Shown here: piece by piece, positions 46,201 to 55,298 of the stretch
How the letters are laid out: each line of letters opens with the position of its first letter
Position numbering within the stretch: the first letter of the stretch is position 1
Source: Comamonadaceae bacterium OS-1
GTDB lineage: Bacteria; Pseudomonadota; Gammaproteobacteria; Burkholderiales; Burkholderiaceae_C
Assembly (NCBI GenBank): GCA_027923965.1
Contig: AP026969.1
Span: 3,100,001-3,164,000 of the forward strand
Reading direction: 5' to 3'
Length of the DNA: 64,000 nt
The notes under the pieces: model-generated
Seen by the model: the letters and a program-made list of their open reading frames with translations, nothing else
The model's database searches: none
Told to the model about the DNA's origin: nothing
Position numbers and translations under genes: made by a program

Positions 46201-49200
46201 CCCACTACGGCCACTGCATCGCTGCCCAGTGCCGTGGCGACTGCGGTACCCACTACCGTAGCGGCTGTGGTCGCATCGTAGACCTTGTTGGCAGCCCCCA
46301 CCCCCGTCACCGCCAGGCTGGCGGGGGTGATGTTGGCGGAGACCCCGGTGGGCTGCACCAGTGTGTAGTTGGTGGCATCTGCGCCGCCGAGGGTGTAGCC
46401 ATTGACCGCGACGACTTTGCCCACCCCCACATTCTTGTTGGCAAAGCTGCCGGTTCCCGCACCGCCCAAAGTGACGGCGTCGCTGCCCAGCGCCAAGACG
46501 GCTGCAGTGCCCGTCAAAGTGGCCGCCGTGCTTGCGTCGTAGACCTTGTTGCTGGCACCCAGGCCCGTGACCGCCAGGTTGGCAGGGGTGATGTTGGCCA
46601 GCACACCGGCAGGTTGCACTACCGCGTAGTTGCCAGCATCCGCACCGGTAAGGGTGTAACCGGCAACTGCAACCGCTTTGCCGCTGCCCACGTTCTTGTC
46701 GGCAAAGTTGCCAAAGCCTGCACCACTGACCGTGACCGCATCGGTACCCAGGGCTGCGACTGCCGCCGTGCCGGTAAGGGTGGCAGCCGTGGTCGTGTCG
46801 TATACCTTGTTGGCAGCACCCACGCCGGTCACGGCCAGGCTGGCTTGCGTAATGGTGGCCAACGCACCGGTCGGTTGTACCACCGTGTAGTTGGCGGCAT
46901 CTGCACCGCTGAGGGTGTAGCCGCTGACGGTGACGGCCTTGCCTGTGCCGACGTTTTTGTCGGCGAAGCTACCGGTTGCCGAGCCACCCACCGCCACCAT
47001 ATCGCTGCCCAGCGCGGTGACTGCCGCCGTGCCCGTCAGGGCTGCCGTGGTGGTTGCGTCGTACACCTTGTCGACTGCGCCTACCCCGGTGACCACCAGG
47101 CTGGCCGGGGTGATGTTGGCCGTGACACCTGTGGGTTGCACCAGCGTGTAGTTGGCGGCATCCGCACCGCTGACGGTATAGCCGCCGATGTTGACTGTCT
47201 TGCCGGTACCGACAGTCTTGCTGGCAAAGCTGCCTACGCCGGTGCCGCCCAGGGCTACCGTATCGCTGCCCAGGGCCGTGACGGAGGCAACCCCGGTCAA
47301 CGTGGCCGCGGTGGTCGCGTCGTACACCTTGCTGTTGGCACCTACCCCCGTCACCAGCAGGTTCGCGGGGGTGATGTTGGCCACCACACCGGTGGGCTGC
47401 ACAATCGCGTAGTTGGCAGCGTCCGCGCCGCCGAGCGTGTAGCCGCTGACAGCTACCGTCTTGCCCGAGCCAACGTTTTTGTCGGCAAACGTGCCGGTGG
47501 CCGTGCCACCCACGGTGACCACGTCGCTGGCCAATGCCGCCACTGTGGCCGTGCCGTTCAGGCTTGCAGCGGTGGTCGCGTCGTAGACCTTGTTGGTAGC
47601 CCCTACCCCGGTGACGTTCAAGTTGGCTTGCGAAATAGTGGCTGTCACCCCGGTAGGCTGCACCACGGCGTAGTTGGCCGCATCCGCGCCGCCCAGGGTG
47701 TAACCGCTGACCGCTACTGTCTTGCCCGTTCCGGCATTCTTGTTGGCAAAACTGCCGATTCCCGTGCCACCCACCGTGACAGTATCGCTGCCCAGCGCCG
47801 CCACTGCCGCAGTGCCCGTCAAGGTGGCTGCCGTGGTCGTGTCGTAGACCTTGTTGACCGCAGCCACGCCCGTCACAACCAGGTTGGCGGGGGTGATGTT
47901 GGCCGCCACACCTGTGGGCTGAACGACCAGGTAGTTCGCCGCATCGGCACCACCGAGCGTGTAGCCAGACACCGCAACCGCTTTGCCTGTACCCACATTT
48001 TTGTCGGCAAAGCTGCCGGTGGCCAACCCACCGACCGTGACCACGTCGCCACCCAGGACCGCCACCGCCGCTGTCCCCGTCAACGTGGCAGCCGTGGTGG
48101 TGTCGTACACCTTGTTGGCGGCTCCCACTCCCGTTACGGCCAGGCTGGCCTGGGTGATGTTGGCGGTGAGACCTGTGGGCTGCACCACGGTGTAGTTGCT
48201 GGCATCGGCACCGCCCAGGGTGTAGCCGCTGGCGGTGACCGCCTTGCCGGTGCCCACGTTCTTGTTGGCAAAGTTGGCCAGGCCCGTCCCGCCCACAGTC
48301 AACACATCGCTGCCCAGGGCGGCCACCGCCGCGGTACCTGTCAGCGTGGCCGTGGTTGTGGCATCGTAGGTTTTGTTGGCAGCGCTAATACCCGTCACCC
48401 CCACACTCGCGGCGGTGATGGTGCTGGTGGTGTTATTGGCATAGGCCACCGCGTAGTTGCCGCCGCCATTGCCGTCGTTCACCGTCACACCCGAGGTGGT
48501 TACGGTTTTGTTGCCTGCCCCTACGTTCTTGGTGGTGAACGCAAAGCTGCCACCGCTAAGGGTGTCGGCACCAAACAGGGTGCCGCTGGTCACTACCGCC
48601 GTACCGCTGGCGCTGGTGGTGGTGTCGTAGGTTTTGCTGACGTTGCCGGTGGCCACCGTCAGGTTGGCCTGGGTGATGCTGGCCGTGGCCGTGCCGCCGG
48701 TCAGGGTGTAGTTGCTGGCCAGGCCGGTGCCGTTGCCCAGCGCCAGGCTGCCCAGCGTGACAGTGTTGCCCGAGCCCACGTTTTTACTGGCCACGGTACC
48801 GGTGCCACCGAGGGTAAGCGTCTGGCCACCCACCAGGGAGCCCAGGGTGAAGATGCCTGCGGCTACATTGGCCGTGCCATCAAAGCTGCGGTTGCCACTC
48901 AAGCTGACGGCGTAGGGGTTGACTGTGAGGCTACCGCTGGTGTAGCTGATCGCATAGCCCTGGCCACTGCTGAATCCGCTGGCGCTGATGGCATAGGGGC
49001 TGCCCGCCACGTTGACCGCGCCCTGGCTGCTGCCGGCGTACGCGATGCTGCCGCTCAGGCTGTCACCATTGGCCAAAACACTGGTGGCGTAACCATTGCC
49101 GCCGCTATAGGCGTTGCCGTCGTAGGTTTTGCTGGCGCTGTTGGCGGTGACGGTGACGGTGGGCGCTTCGCGGTAGACCGCATAGCTGCCACTGCCCAGG

Positions 49201-52200
49201 GCGGAGCTGTAGTTGGTGGTGGTTTCGTCGCTGTTGTAACGGAAGCGACCGGTACCGGAGCCGATGAACGCCGTGACCCCCGTGCTGCCACTGACCGAAC
49301 CGGTCATCAGCGTGGCCCGTCCGCCGGTGCCGGTGGTGATCGCTGGACTGCCGCTGAGGAGGATATTGCCACCGGTACTGGTGCCTGCTGCGCTGCTGAC
49401 ACCGGCGTTGAGTAGCACGGCGCTGCTACTGGTGTCGGTACTGGCTACGGTTTGCGCCACCGTCAAGTCCCCACTGGCGGTGCCGATGGAGACCGGTCCG
49501 CTGGCGCTGATACCGTTGGTGCCGCCTACCGTGCCAATTTGCAATGCACTATTATTTTTGTAGCTTACTGTGCCCATCCCGCTTGCAGCAAGGGTACTTA
49601 CGGCATTAGCGCTGGCGGTGGCCAATCCGTAGCTCGACCCCGTGCCGCTGAGCAGCAGGTTGGTGGCGGTGAGGTTACCGGCCACCGTCTGGCTGACGTT
49701 GCCCGCCGCCGTCAGGGTCAGGGTGCTGCTGCTGAGCGCTGCGTTGATGGCAATGCTGGAGCCGGTTTTAAGGGTCAGGTTGGTGGCCGCGCTGGGGGCA
49801 ACAGCGCTGGAGACGGTGATGGCCCCGGTCGCAGTTGCGTCGTTGCGGCCCACCACCAAGGTGCCTGCGGTAATGCGGTTGATTTCGGCACTGCCCAAGC
49901 CCAGGGTCAGCGGGCTGCCCGAGAGCACGTCCGCGCCGCCCAGGTCAATCTTGGTGCCTGCCGTGCGGGTTTGAACGCTCACGGTTCCGGTACCCGCAGA
50001 AATGGCCCCGGTGGCGTCTCCGGTGTAGCTATCGGTGTAGAGAAAAACGGCATTGTTACCACCGCTCTGGACCACGCCATTACCCAATATGGCAATGCCG
50101 ACATTGGTGGTACCGGACGTGGAACCCGTGAGGGTAACGGTGCCATTGTTGCTGCCAATGGAACTGGAACTGTCCGTCACCAAGATCCCCTGGTTGGTGG
50201 AGCCCGATGCGCTGGAGCCCGTGCCCGTGACCGTGGTGGAGCCCGTGCCGCCCGCCGAAATTTTGCCGCCGGTGCGCACCAACACGCCTTCGCCGTCTGT
50301 ACTGGTGCCCGTTCCACGGCCCTGCCCGGTGACAGATACATTGCCACCGGCCGAGGTAATCGTGGCGCCCGAATCCAGCACGGTCCCGCGGTTGAAGTTG
50401 GTCGCCATGTTGGCGCTGGTTCCCTGCACCGTCACGCTACCGGCCCCCCCACTGGTGATGGTGGCCCCCCCGGCCATGCTGACACCGTAATGGCTGTTGC
50501 CACTGCCGCTGCCCGCACCGGTACCGGTGACCGATACGCTGCCACCGCCAGAGGTCACCAGGGTGTTGGCATCAAAAATGCCGACCCCAATACCATACAG
50601 GCCACCGCCCGATCCCCCGGTGCCTTGCACCGTGACAGTCCCCACTCCGCCTGCGGACAGGGTGGCAGCAGTGCCCAGGTAGACACCCTCTTCATAGTCC
50701 CCGGGGCCGCTGCCGCCCGTGCCCGTCACGCCCACATTGCCGCCGCTGCTGCCCACCGTGGTGCCGGTGCCCATGATTTGCACCCCATAGTCACTCCCGC
50801 CGATGGACGTGCCTCCGGTTCCCGTGATGGTGACAACACCGGTGCCACCCGACTGCACGGTGCTTCCGCTGCCGATAAATACGCCCTTGTTGGACTGCCC
50901 CCCGGAGGCCGCTCCGCCCGTGCCGGCAATGGACGTACCCGCAGCGCCCGTGACACTGCTGTTAGTGATATTGACACCAATGTTGAACGAACTGGCACTG
51001 GCATTGCCGCCCGTGCCAGCACCGCCGGTTCCGGTGATCGTCGTCGTGCCCGTCCCGCTGGTAATGATGGCACTCGACGCGCTGACCAACACCCCATACT
51101 GGTTGTCGCTGGAGCCGCCATAGCCCTTGCCGCTGATCGCAATATTGCCGCCACCGGCATTGAGCGTGGCACCGCTCAAACCCACGCCGCTGATGTTGGT
51201 GCTGCTGCCTATTGCGTTTGCGGCACCGGTGCCTGCTGCGCCGCCGCCCAGCGTAATGTTGCCGCCATTGCTGGTAATACCGGAGCCCGTGTTGAGCAGA
51301 ATGGCGCCCGCACCACTGCCGTCGCTATCGGCATTGAACAGCGCCGCCCCGCCCTGGGTGGTCACCGACTGATTGGCCGCCAGCGTGATGTCCCCCGCGG
51401 CCAGCACCCGCACCGCCGCGCCCGCAGCTGTCGCGGCCAGGCTGGCATTGAGTGCCACGTTGCCGCCATAGATACTGATCGGCCCATTGATACTTTGGGT
51501 ACTGCCCACGGTGATATTGGCCGCGTTGCCTGCTTTGCCCAAGGTCAGCCCGGTCAGGGTGGAGGCCACGGTCAGGTTGCTCAGCGGATAGGCCAGGGCG
51601 CTGCCGAAGCTGGCGCTGTACGGCTGCACCGCCAGCGTGCCCGTGGTGTCTACCGTGGTTGCCGCACCGAGGTTGACCACGTCGCCGGTCAAGGTAATGT
51701 TGCTGGTACTGCTGGTCACGCCCGCGCTAGATTTACCGAGTTTAGTACCGGTAACAACATTGATACCCTTGGTGCCACCGTCAATGGTGATCGCGCCGGC
51801 CGAGGCCAGTACGTTGCTGTTTTGCAGCCATACCCCGTAGCCCGAGCCGGTTCCTGTGCCTGTGAGTGCGATCGCCCCGCCACCGGTGGCGAGCAGGTCC
51901 TCTACCGCGTCGTTATTCAACACCAGGCCGTGCGTGCTGGCTGCGGTGGTGATGCCCGTCAGCGCGATGGCAGTACCGCTGGCTTTGGCCGAAGTCAGGC
52001 TGAGTCCGGTGCTGGTTCCGGCCACACCGTTACTGAACTCCATGCCGTAGGAGCCGGCACTTTCGCCCACCATGGTGATGGCACCTTGGCCACTATTGAC
52101 CGTCAGCAAGCCGGCACTTTGAACACCGCGGTTACCCGCTGTGGTCACGCTGGTCTTGCCTTTGATGAGCACGTCGCCGCCGCCGGAATAGATCGCCGTG

Positions 52201-55200
52201 TTGCTAGCACCGGCAGTGCCAATAGCCAAGCCATGACCGGTGGCACTGAAGGCGTAGCCATCGGGCAGGCCGTCCGCGTTGCTGTCCGCCCCGCCCGCCA
52301 GCGTGATCTTGCCGCCGCCAGTGGCCTGGATGGTGGATGCGCCATTGAGCGAAGTGTTGAAAGTGTTGCTGTTACCCAGCGCCATGCTGCCCACGCCGCT
52401 GCTGTCGCTGTCGCTCCACAGCGTGAGGTTGCCATTGTTGGTTTTCAGGCTGGTGTTGGCCGTGGTGGTGATGTTGCCACTGGCCTTGACCAGCATGGCC
52501 GCACCGGCCAAGGTGCTGGTCAGGTTGGCGTTCAGCGCCACGTCTCCACCATAGATGCTGATCGGCCCGGTGGCGGTCTGCGCGGCGCTGACCGTCACCG
52601 CCTGGACGTTGTTGGCGTTTCCCAGCACCAGGCTGCTGTGGGCGCTTCCCAGGTCCCAAGTGGAGTCCAGCGTAAAAGCACGGTTGAAGCCAGCCGCGCT
52701 GGTTTTGGGCTCTATCGCCATGGCCCCCGTGCCCTTGGCTTGCAGATAGCCACTGGCGAACCCGTCCACGCCGATCTGCCGACCCTGGATGGCCAGATTG
52801 CCCGTATAAGTGCCCGACTCGTCCTGCCCCAGATACACCTTGCCAAAATTGCTGCCGTTGAAGCGCACGGCCTGGTTGAGCGTGCTGGCGTTGGTGTTGG
52901 ACGGGTTGTCGCCCGCGATGGTGATGTTGCCCGAAGTGGACACTACCTTGACCTTGGCCCAGTTGGCATCGGTAGCGGAGCTGTTGTTGGCCATCAGCAA
53001 GACCCCCGAACTGTCGGTCTTGTTGGTCGTGTTGACCGTTCCGGTGAGCGTGATGTTGCCGCTATTGGTGGCAACGCGCGTCGTCTGGTTGCTGCTGTCA
53101 GCCAAAAGCACGATGGCACTCTTGGTGGCCGATTGGCCGTTGTCGGCGTCTGCCGTGCCAAGCATGGTGATGTTGCCGGTACCCGTGGCCAACACGCTGG
53201 TATTGATCAGCTTGACCCCTTCGGCCTCGGTGCCCAAGCCGTTTTGGCTGCCAGCGATATCGATGTTGCCGTGGGTACTGGTCAGCGTGCCGCCGTCAAT
53301 GACGACGCCTGCATTGTTGACAGGCACAGAACCGCCCCGCAGCGAGGTTTGTCCGTCCAGCGACAAGCTGCCCGTACCGGTGCTGATGGCACTGTCTCGG
53401 ATGTAAATGCCCACCCGATCTTCGGTGCCGTTCACGCGGTCATTGATGCCTTTGAAAAGAAGGTTACCGCCACCCGTGTTGATAGTGGTGGTACGCAACT
53501 CCACGCCACTCCAGGAAGCGGTCAGCGTATTGGAGTTGGCGTAGCCGTCGCCCACCGTCAGGCCGTTCCAGGTCGTGGAGCCGCTGCCACCACCCACCCA
53601 AAAGTGCCCCCCGTTGGTATTGATATTGACCGCATTCAAATTCATTCCCATGAACACCGCACCAGCGCCAACGTTGTCTTGGTCAGCCCAAAAGACCAGG
53701 TTGAGCTTGCCAAAAGTTGACGTGATCGCGGCGTTATTGGCGTTGGCGATGCGGATGCTTTGGTGCGCCTTCAAGGTCAGCGTGGCATCCACGCCGGCGG
53801 TTTTGGCGATGTTGGCATCCAAAGTGATATTGCCCACATCGCTGCTGTTGCCACTGGAGCCGAGCGATCCCACATTGGCCGAGGTGTCCACGGTCACACT
53901 GGTGCCGCTGCTCAGGCTGCTGCTGATGGTGGAGGCCTCGGAGGCACCTATCGTGTAGCTGTACGGGTCGATCAACCACAGCCCCGCACGGCCTTGCCCG
54001 CCCGCGTGCACCTGCGCCGTGTCCAATACCACCGCGTGGCCCGACGTTTCCACCTGCCCACCCGCGTCAACACCCTGGGCCGTGATCCGACCCTGGGCCG
54101 TGGTCTGGCTGCTCGCGTTGTGCACATCGCTCCACAGCACAACCTTGCCGCCGTCACCACTGTGCGTGGCGCTGGCATCGATGCGGGCACCCTGCTCCAT
54201 CGCCACCGTGGTGGCCTGGGCCAGGCTGCCGCCGCCCTGCCAGTCACCCCCTACCAGCACCGTGCCGCCTCCGGTGGCCCCGCGGACGTCCAGGCTGCTG
54301 CCAGCCTTGAGAGCAATGCTGTCGCCTTCCAGCACGATGCGCCCGCCCCGGGCGCTCAGGCTGCTGGCATCGATCTGCCCGCTGTGGATGACGCTGGCCT
54401 GCAGCCCGCTGAGGGCCGTGGCGCTGAGGATGATGGTGCCGCCCGGGGCCAGCACCGCCATGCGGTTCTCCACCAGGGCGGCGATCTGGCTGGGCGTGAC
54501 GCTGATGCTGGCCAGGCGGCTGTAGGCATCAAAGTTCAGTTGGATGCTCTCGCCTGCGGCCAGCACCACGGCGTTGGCGGTGATGGCGCCCTGGTTGCGC
54601 ACCTCGGGTGCCAGCAGGGCGATGTAGTCGGCGGCTTTGAGGGTGCCTTCATTGACCACGCTGCCGGTGGCCCCCTGTCTTTGGAACCGGGCCTGGCCAG
54701 CCATGAAGTCGGCATCGGTCTGGTTCAGCGTGGTGGCGGTAAGTGCGCCCACGTCGAGTACCGCGCTGGGGCTGAAGTAGACCCCGGCGGGGTTGATGAG
54801 GGTGACCTGGCCGGGGGTGTGGATGTGGCCCAGGATCTGGCTGGGCTGCATGTCCTGTACCCGGTTCAGGGTGGCCGACTGGGCGTTGGGCTGGTGGAAG
54901 TTGACGGTGCTGGCCGCGCCGAGGTTGAAACTGTTCCAGTTGATCACCGCACGCTGGCTGGTCTGGTTGACGTTCAACACCGGGGCGGTGGCGCTGCCTG
55001 CGCCCTGCAGGGTGGCCGCGCCCTGGGTGACCACGCCGCCCTGGGGCAAGGTAGTGGGGGCAATGGTCTGGGCGGACACCTGCTGGGGATTTATAAAAAA
55101 TAAGGCTCCTGTGCTTATGGCATAAGCGCAAGCAGCTATGTTTTTGATAGTAAATGGCTCTGGCGCTGCACCCGGTCTGCGCCGCTGGTCGGTGGTGCGG

Positions 55201-55286
55201 CAGTTGCCCATGCCACTGGCCACTTCGGACACCACCACCCAGGCTCGGTGCAGCGCGCTCCAGACGAGTTGGTAGATGTGGTTCAT
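43293..55286 (-). CDS. Giant two-partner secretion adhesin (TpsA, filamentous haemagglutinin type) with YDG/MBG repeats
   Basis: 3,997 residues. The N-terminus MNHIYQLVWSALHRAWVVVSE is an extended signal peptide region, with cleavage predicted after SAQ (~73). A TPS secretion domain follows (~75–340) with AVINWNSFNLGAASTVNFHQ and INPAGVYFSPSAVLDVGALTA. Residues ~400–2050 are Gly/Thr/Asn-rich beta-helix-like repeats. Residues ~2050–3780 are YDG/MBG-type modules, including 12 near-identical 87-residue repeats. The tail is a proline-rich spacer and a last domain ending EVEITALP. No CdiA-type VENN motif or toxin domain is seen. GAGGGGG precedes the ATG; the transporter gene lies 12 bp upstream. 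The hydrophobic core of the signal peptide is encoded by repeat copy E. Confidence 0.93.
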   Translation of the reverse strand: MNHIYQLVWSALHRAWVVVSEVASGMGNCRTTDQRRRPGAAPEPFTIKNIAACAYAISTGALFFINPQQVSAQTIAPTTLPQGGVVTQGAATLQGAGSATAPVLNVNQTSQRAVINWNSFNLGAASTVNFHQPNAQSATLNRVQDMQPSQILGHIHTPGQVTLINPAGVYFSPSAVLDVGALTATTLNQTDADFMAGQARFQRQGATGSVVNEGTLKAADYIALLAPEVRNQGAITANAVVLAAGESIQLNFDAYSRLASISVTPSQIAALVENRMAVLAPGGTIILSATALSGLQASVIHSGQIDASSLSARGGRIVLEGDSIALKAGSSLDVRGATGGGTVLVGGDWQGGGSLAQATTVAMEQGARIDASATHSGDGGKVVLWSDVHNASSQTTAQGRITAQGVDAGGQVETSGHAVVLDTAQVHAGGQGRAGLWLIDPYSYTIGASEASTISSSLSSGTSVTVDTSANVGSLGSSGNSSDVGNITLDANIAKTAGVDATLTLKAHQSIRIANANNAAITSTFGKLNLVFWADQDNVGAGAVFMGMNLNAVNINTNGGHFWVGGGSGSTTWNGLTVGDGYANSNTLTASWSGVELRTTTINTGGGNLLFKGINDRVNGTEDRVGIYIRDSAISTGTGSLSLDGQTSLRGGSVPVNNAGVVIDGGTLTSTHGNIDIAGSQNGLGTEAEGVKLINTSVLATGTGNITMLGTADADNGQSATKSAIVLLADSSNQTTRVATNSGNITLTGTVNTTNKTDSSGVLLMANNSSATDANWAKVKVVSTSGNITIAGDNPSNTNASTLNQAVRFNGSNFGKVYLGQDESGTYTGNLAIQGRQIGVDGFASGYLQAKGTGAMAIEPKTSAAGFNRAFTLDSTWDLGSAHSSLVLGNANNVQAVTVSAAQTATGPISIYGGDVALNANLTSTLAGAAMLVKASGNITTTANTSLKTNNGNLTLWSDSDSSGVGSMALGNSNTFNTSLNGASTIQATGGGKITLAGGADSNADGLPDGYAFSATGHGLAIGTAGASNTAIYSGGGDVLIKGKTSVTTAGNRGVQSAGLLTVNSGQGAITMVGESAGSYGMEFSNGVAGTSTGLSLTSAKASGTAIALTGITTAASTHGLVLNNDAVEDLLATGGGAIALTGTGTGSGYGVWLQNSNVLASAGAITIDGGTKGINVVTGTKLGKSSAGVTSSTSNITLTGDVVNLGAATTVDTTGTLAVQPYSASFGSALAYPLSNLTVASTLTGLTLGKAGNAANITVGSTQSINGPISIYGGNVALNASLAATAAGAAVRVLAAGDITLAANQSVTTQGGAALFNADSDGSGAGAILLNTGSGITSNGGNITLGGGAAGTGAANAIGSSTNISGVGLSGATLNAGGGNIAISGKGYGGSSDNQYGVLVSASSAIITSGTGTTTITGTGGAGTGGNASASSFNIGVNITNSSVTGAAGTSIAGTGGAASGGQSNKGVFIGSGSTVQSGGTGVVTITGTGGTSIGGSDYGVQIMGTGTTVGSSGGNVGVTGTGGSGPGDYEEGVYLGTAATLSAGGVGTVTVQGTGGSGGGLYGIGVGIFDANTLVTSGGGSVSVTGTGAGSGSGNSHYGVSMAGGATITSGGAGSVTVQGTSANMATNFNRGTVLDSGATITSAGGNVSVTGQGRGTGTSTDGEGVLVRTGGKISAGGTGSTTVTGTGSSASGSTNQGILVTDSSSSIGSNNGTVTLTGSTSGTTNVGIAILGNGVVQSGGNNAVFLYTDSYTGDATGAISAGTGTVSVQTRTAGTKIDLGGADVLSGSPLTLGLGSAEINRITAGTLVVGRNDATATGAITVSSAVAPSAATNLTLKTGSSIAINAALSSSTLTLTAAGNVSQTVAGNLTATNLLLSGTGSSYGLATASANAVSTLAASGMGTVSYKNNSALQIGTVGGTNGISASGPVSIGTASGDLTVAQTVASTDTSSSAVLLNAGVSSAAGTSTGGNILLSGSPAITTGTGGRATLMTGSVSGSTGVTAFIGSGTGRFRYNSDETTTNYSSALGSGSYAVYREAPTVTVTANSASKTYDGNAYSGGNGYATSVLANGDSLSGSIAYAGSSQGAVNVAGSPYAISASGFSSGQGYAISYTSGSLTVNPYAVSLSGNRSFDGTANVAAGIFTLGSLVGGQTLTLGGTGTVASKNVGSGNTVTLGSLALGNGTGLASNYTLTGGTATASITQANLTVATGNVSKTYDTTTSASGTAVVTSGTLFGADTLSGGSFAFTTKNVGAGNKTVTTSGVTVNDGNGGGNYAVAYANNTTSTITAASVGVTGISAANKTYDATTTATLTGTAAVAALGSDVLTVGGTGLANFANKNVGTGKAVTASGYTLGGADASNYTVVQPTGLTANITQASLAVTGVGAANKVYDTTTAATLTGTAAVAVLGGDVVTVGGLATGSFADKNVGTGKAVAVSGYTLGGADAANYLVVQPTGVAANITPANLVVTGVAAVNKVYDTTTAATLTGTAAVAALGSDTVTVGGTGIGSFANKNAGTGKTVAVSGYTLGGADAANYAVVQPTGVTATISQANLNVTGVGATNKVYDATTAASLNGTATVAALASDVVTVGGTATGTFADKNVGSGKTVAVSGYTLGGADAANYAIVQPTGVVANITPANLLVTGVGANSKVYDATTAATLTGVASVTALGSDTVALGGTGVGSFASKTVGTGKTVNIGGYTVSGADAANYTLVQPTGVTANITPASLVVTGVGAVDKVYDATTTAALTGTAAVTALGSDMVAVGGSATGSFADKNVGTGKAVTVSGYTLSGADAANYTVVQPTGALATITQASLAVTGVGAANKVYDTTTAATLTGTAAVAALGTDAVTVSGAGFGNFADKNVGSGKAVAVAGYTLTGADAGNYAVVQPAGVLANITPANLAVTGLGASNKVYDASTAATLTGTAAVLALGSDAVTLGGAGTGSFANKNVGVGKVVAVNGYTLGGADATNYTLVQPTGVSANITPASLAVTGVGAANKVYDATTAATVVGTAVATALGSDAVAVVGTGVGTFADKNAGIGKSVAVSGYALGGVDAANYAVVQPTGVTANIAQASLAVTGVAAANKVYDATATASLTGAATVTALGGDGVSVVGTGLGQFADKNVGSGKAVAIGGYTLAGADAANYAVLQPTGVMADITPASVQVTGVGVADKVYDTTVAAVLTGTAAVAALGSDSLAVGGSAVAQFADKNVGTGKAVGVSGYILSGADATNYAVVQPAGLMASITPASLTVTGLGAVNKVYDASAAATLTGTAAVTALGGDTVALGGTGVGSFADKNAGTGKTVTVSGYNLFGADAANYALVQPTGVTADITPAPLVVSANADARFVTQADTPGYYGASYSGLVGGETSSVLAGSLAIQRPNAATDNAAGSYAGALVPSGLASSNYAITYTHGGYTIVPANQLLVRVANTSSVYGSAPSLGITSVQYLDANNTTIHSLVGGGTGSSFSYADGAGGGIQFTIRPQGAVTSTGGQLAVGHYALADTSPTVVGGNFVGAPVFVGNLGITQKAVSASLPAVTKAYDGTTSLAGVNLGLVGQEAGDALLVNGAGAFAQKNVGTHLGYGFTNIALTGADVGNYYLAGGNSLGGSNGSIAPANLTVSTANVVKTYDGTTSAAGSAVLSVGTLFGSDSLSGGSFAFTDKHAGAGNKTVTTSGVTLSDGNGGNNYAVHYANNTTSTITPAAITVATRDVVKTYDGTTSAAGSPVVIQGVVFGTDVLRGGSFAFTDPSVGLGNKTVTTAGVGIDDGNGGNNYRVAYANNTTSTIRPVPIQPIQPVVPVVPVAPVTPVVPETPRPSLTPSTALTQEVLVPQAGISVVASSAVRTRSPSDRGLDSAPTGVDTALSSRTLVSGCMATSQTGPDCGRGDPQNGFVIVTPVRNVSPMLAGQVMVQVSEQVLRSGAFEAALPLQTTIALRIRNAAAVATRPDGQALPDWLQWDPQNLVLVARAMPAGALPSTVLVGAGDERVEVEITALP
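45285..48420 (-). repeat. Twelve tandem 261-bp coding repeats in the adhesin
   Basis: Twelve consecutive in-frame copies of an 87-residue module. Each has VTGV.AANKVYDATT, ATLTGTAAV.ALGSD, FADKNVGTGK.V.VSGYTL, and GADAANY.VVQPTGV. The 261-bp period is exact over the copies compared. It is homologous DNA able to expand or contract by recombination in units that keep the frame. Confidence 0.9.
55100..55148 (-). repeat. Dispersed palindromic repeat, copy E (inside adhesin signal peptide)
   Basis: On the minus strand: AAAAACATAGCTGCTTGCGC then TTATGCCATAAGCACAGGAG and CCTTATT. It encodes NIAACAYAISTGALF of the adhesin precursor, the hydrophobic part of its signal peptide. Confidence 0.8.
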
Positions 55287-55298
55287 GGAAGTACCCCC

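Noticed and set aside
45285..48420. Regular repeats suggesting a CRISPR array
   Set aside because: The period is 261 bp, the repeats are contiguous coding sequence with no unique spacers, and no cas genes are present.
43806..55103. Very long plus-strand open frames opposite the adhesin (up to 1,422 codons at 49452–53720)
   Set aside because: They mirror the minus-strand adhesin, which has a proper signal peptide, secretion domain and family repeats. The plus-strand products are low-complexity shadows caused by the repeats and high G+C, without ribosome sites or family motifs.
43293..55286. CdiA-type contact-dependent toxin
   Set aside because: No VENN motif, no toxin-like C-terminus and no small immunity gene downstream; the protein ends in a beta-type domain.
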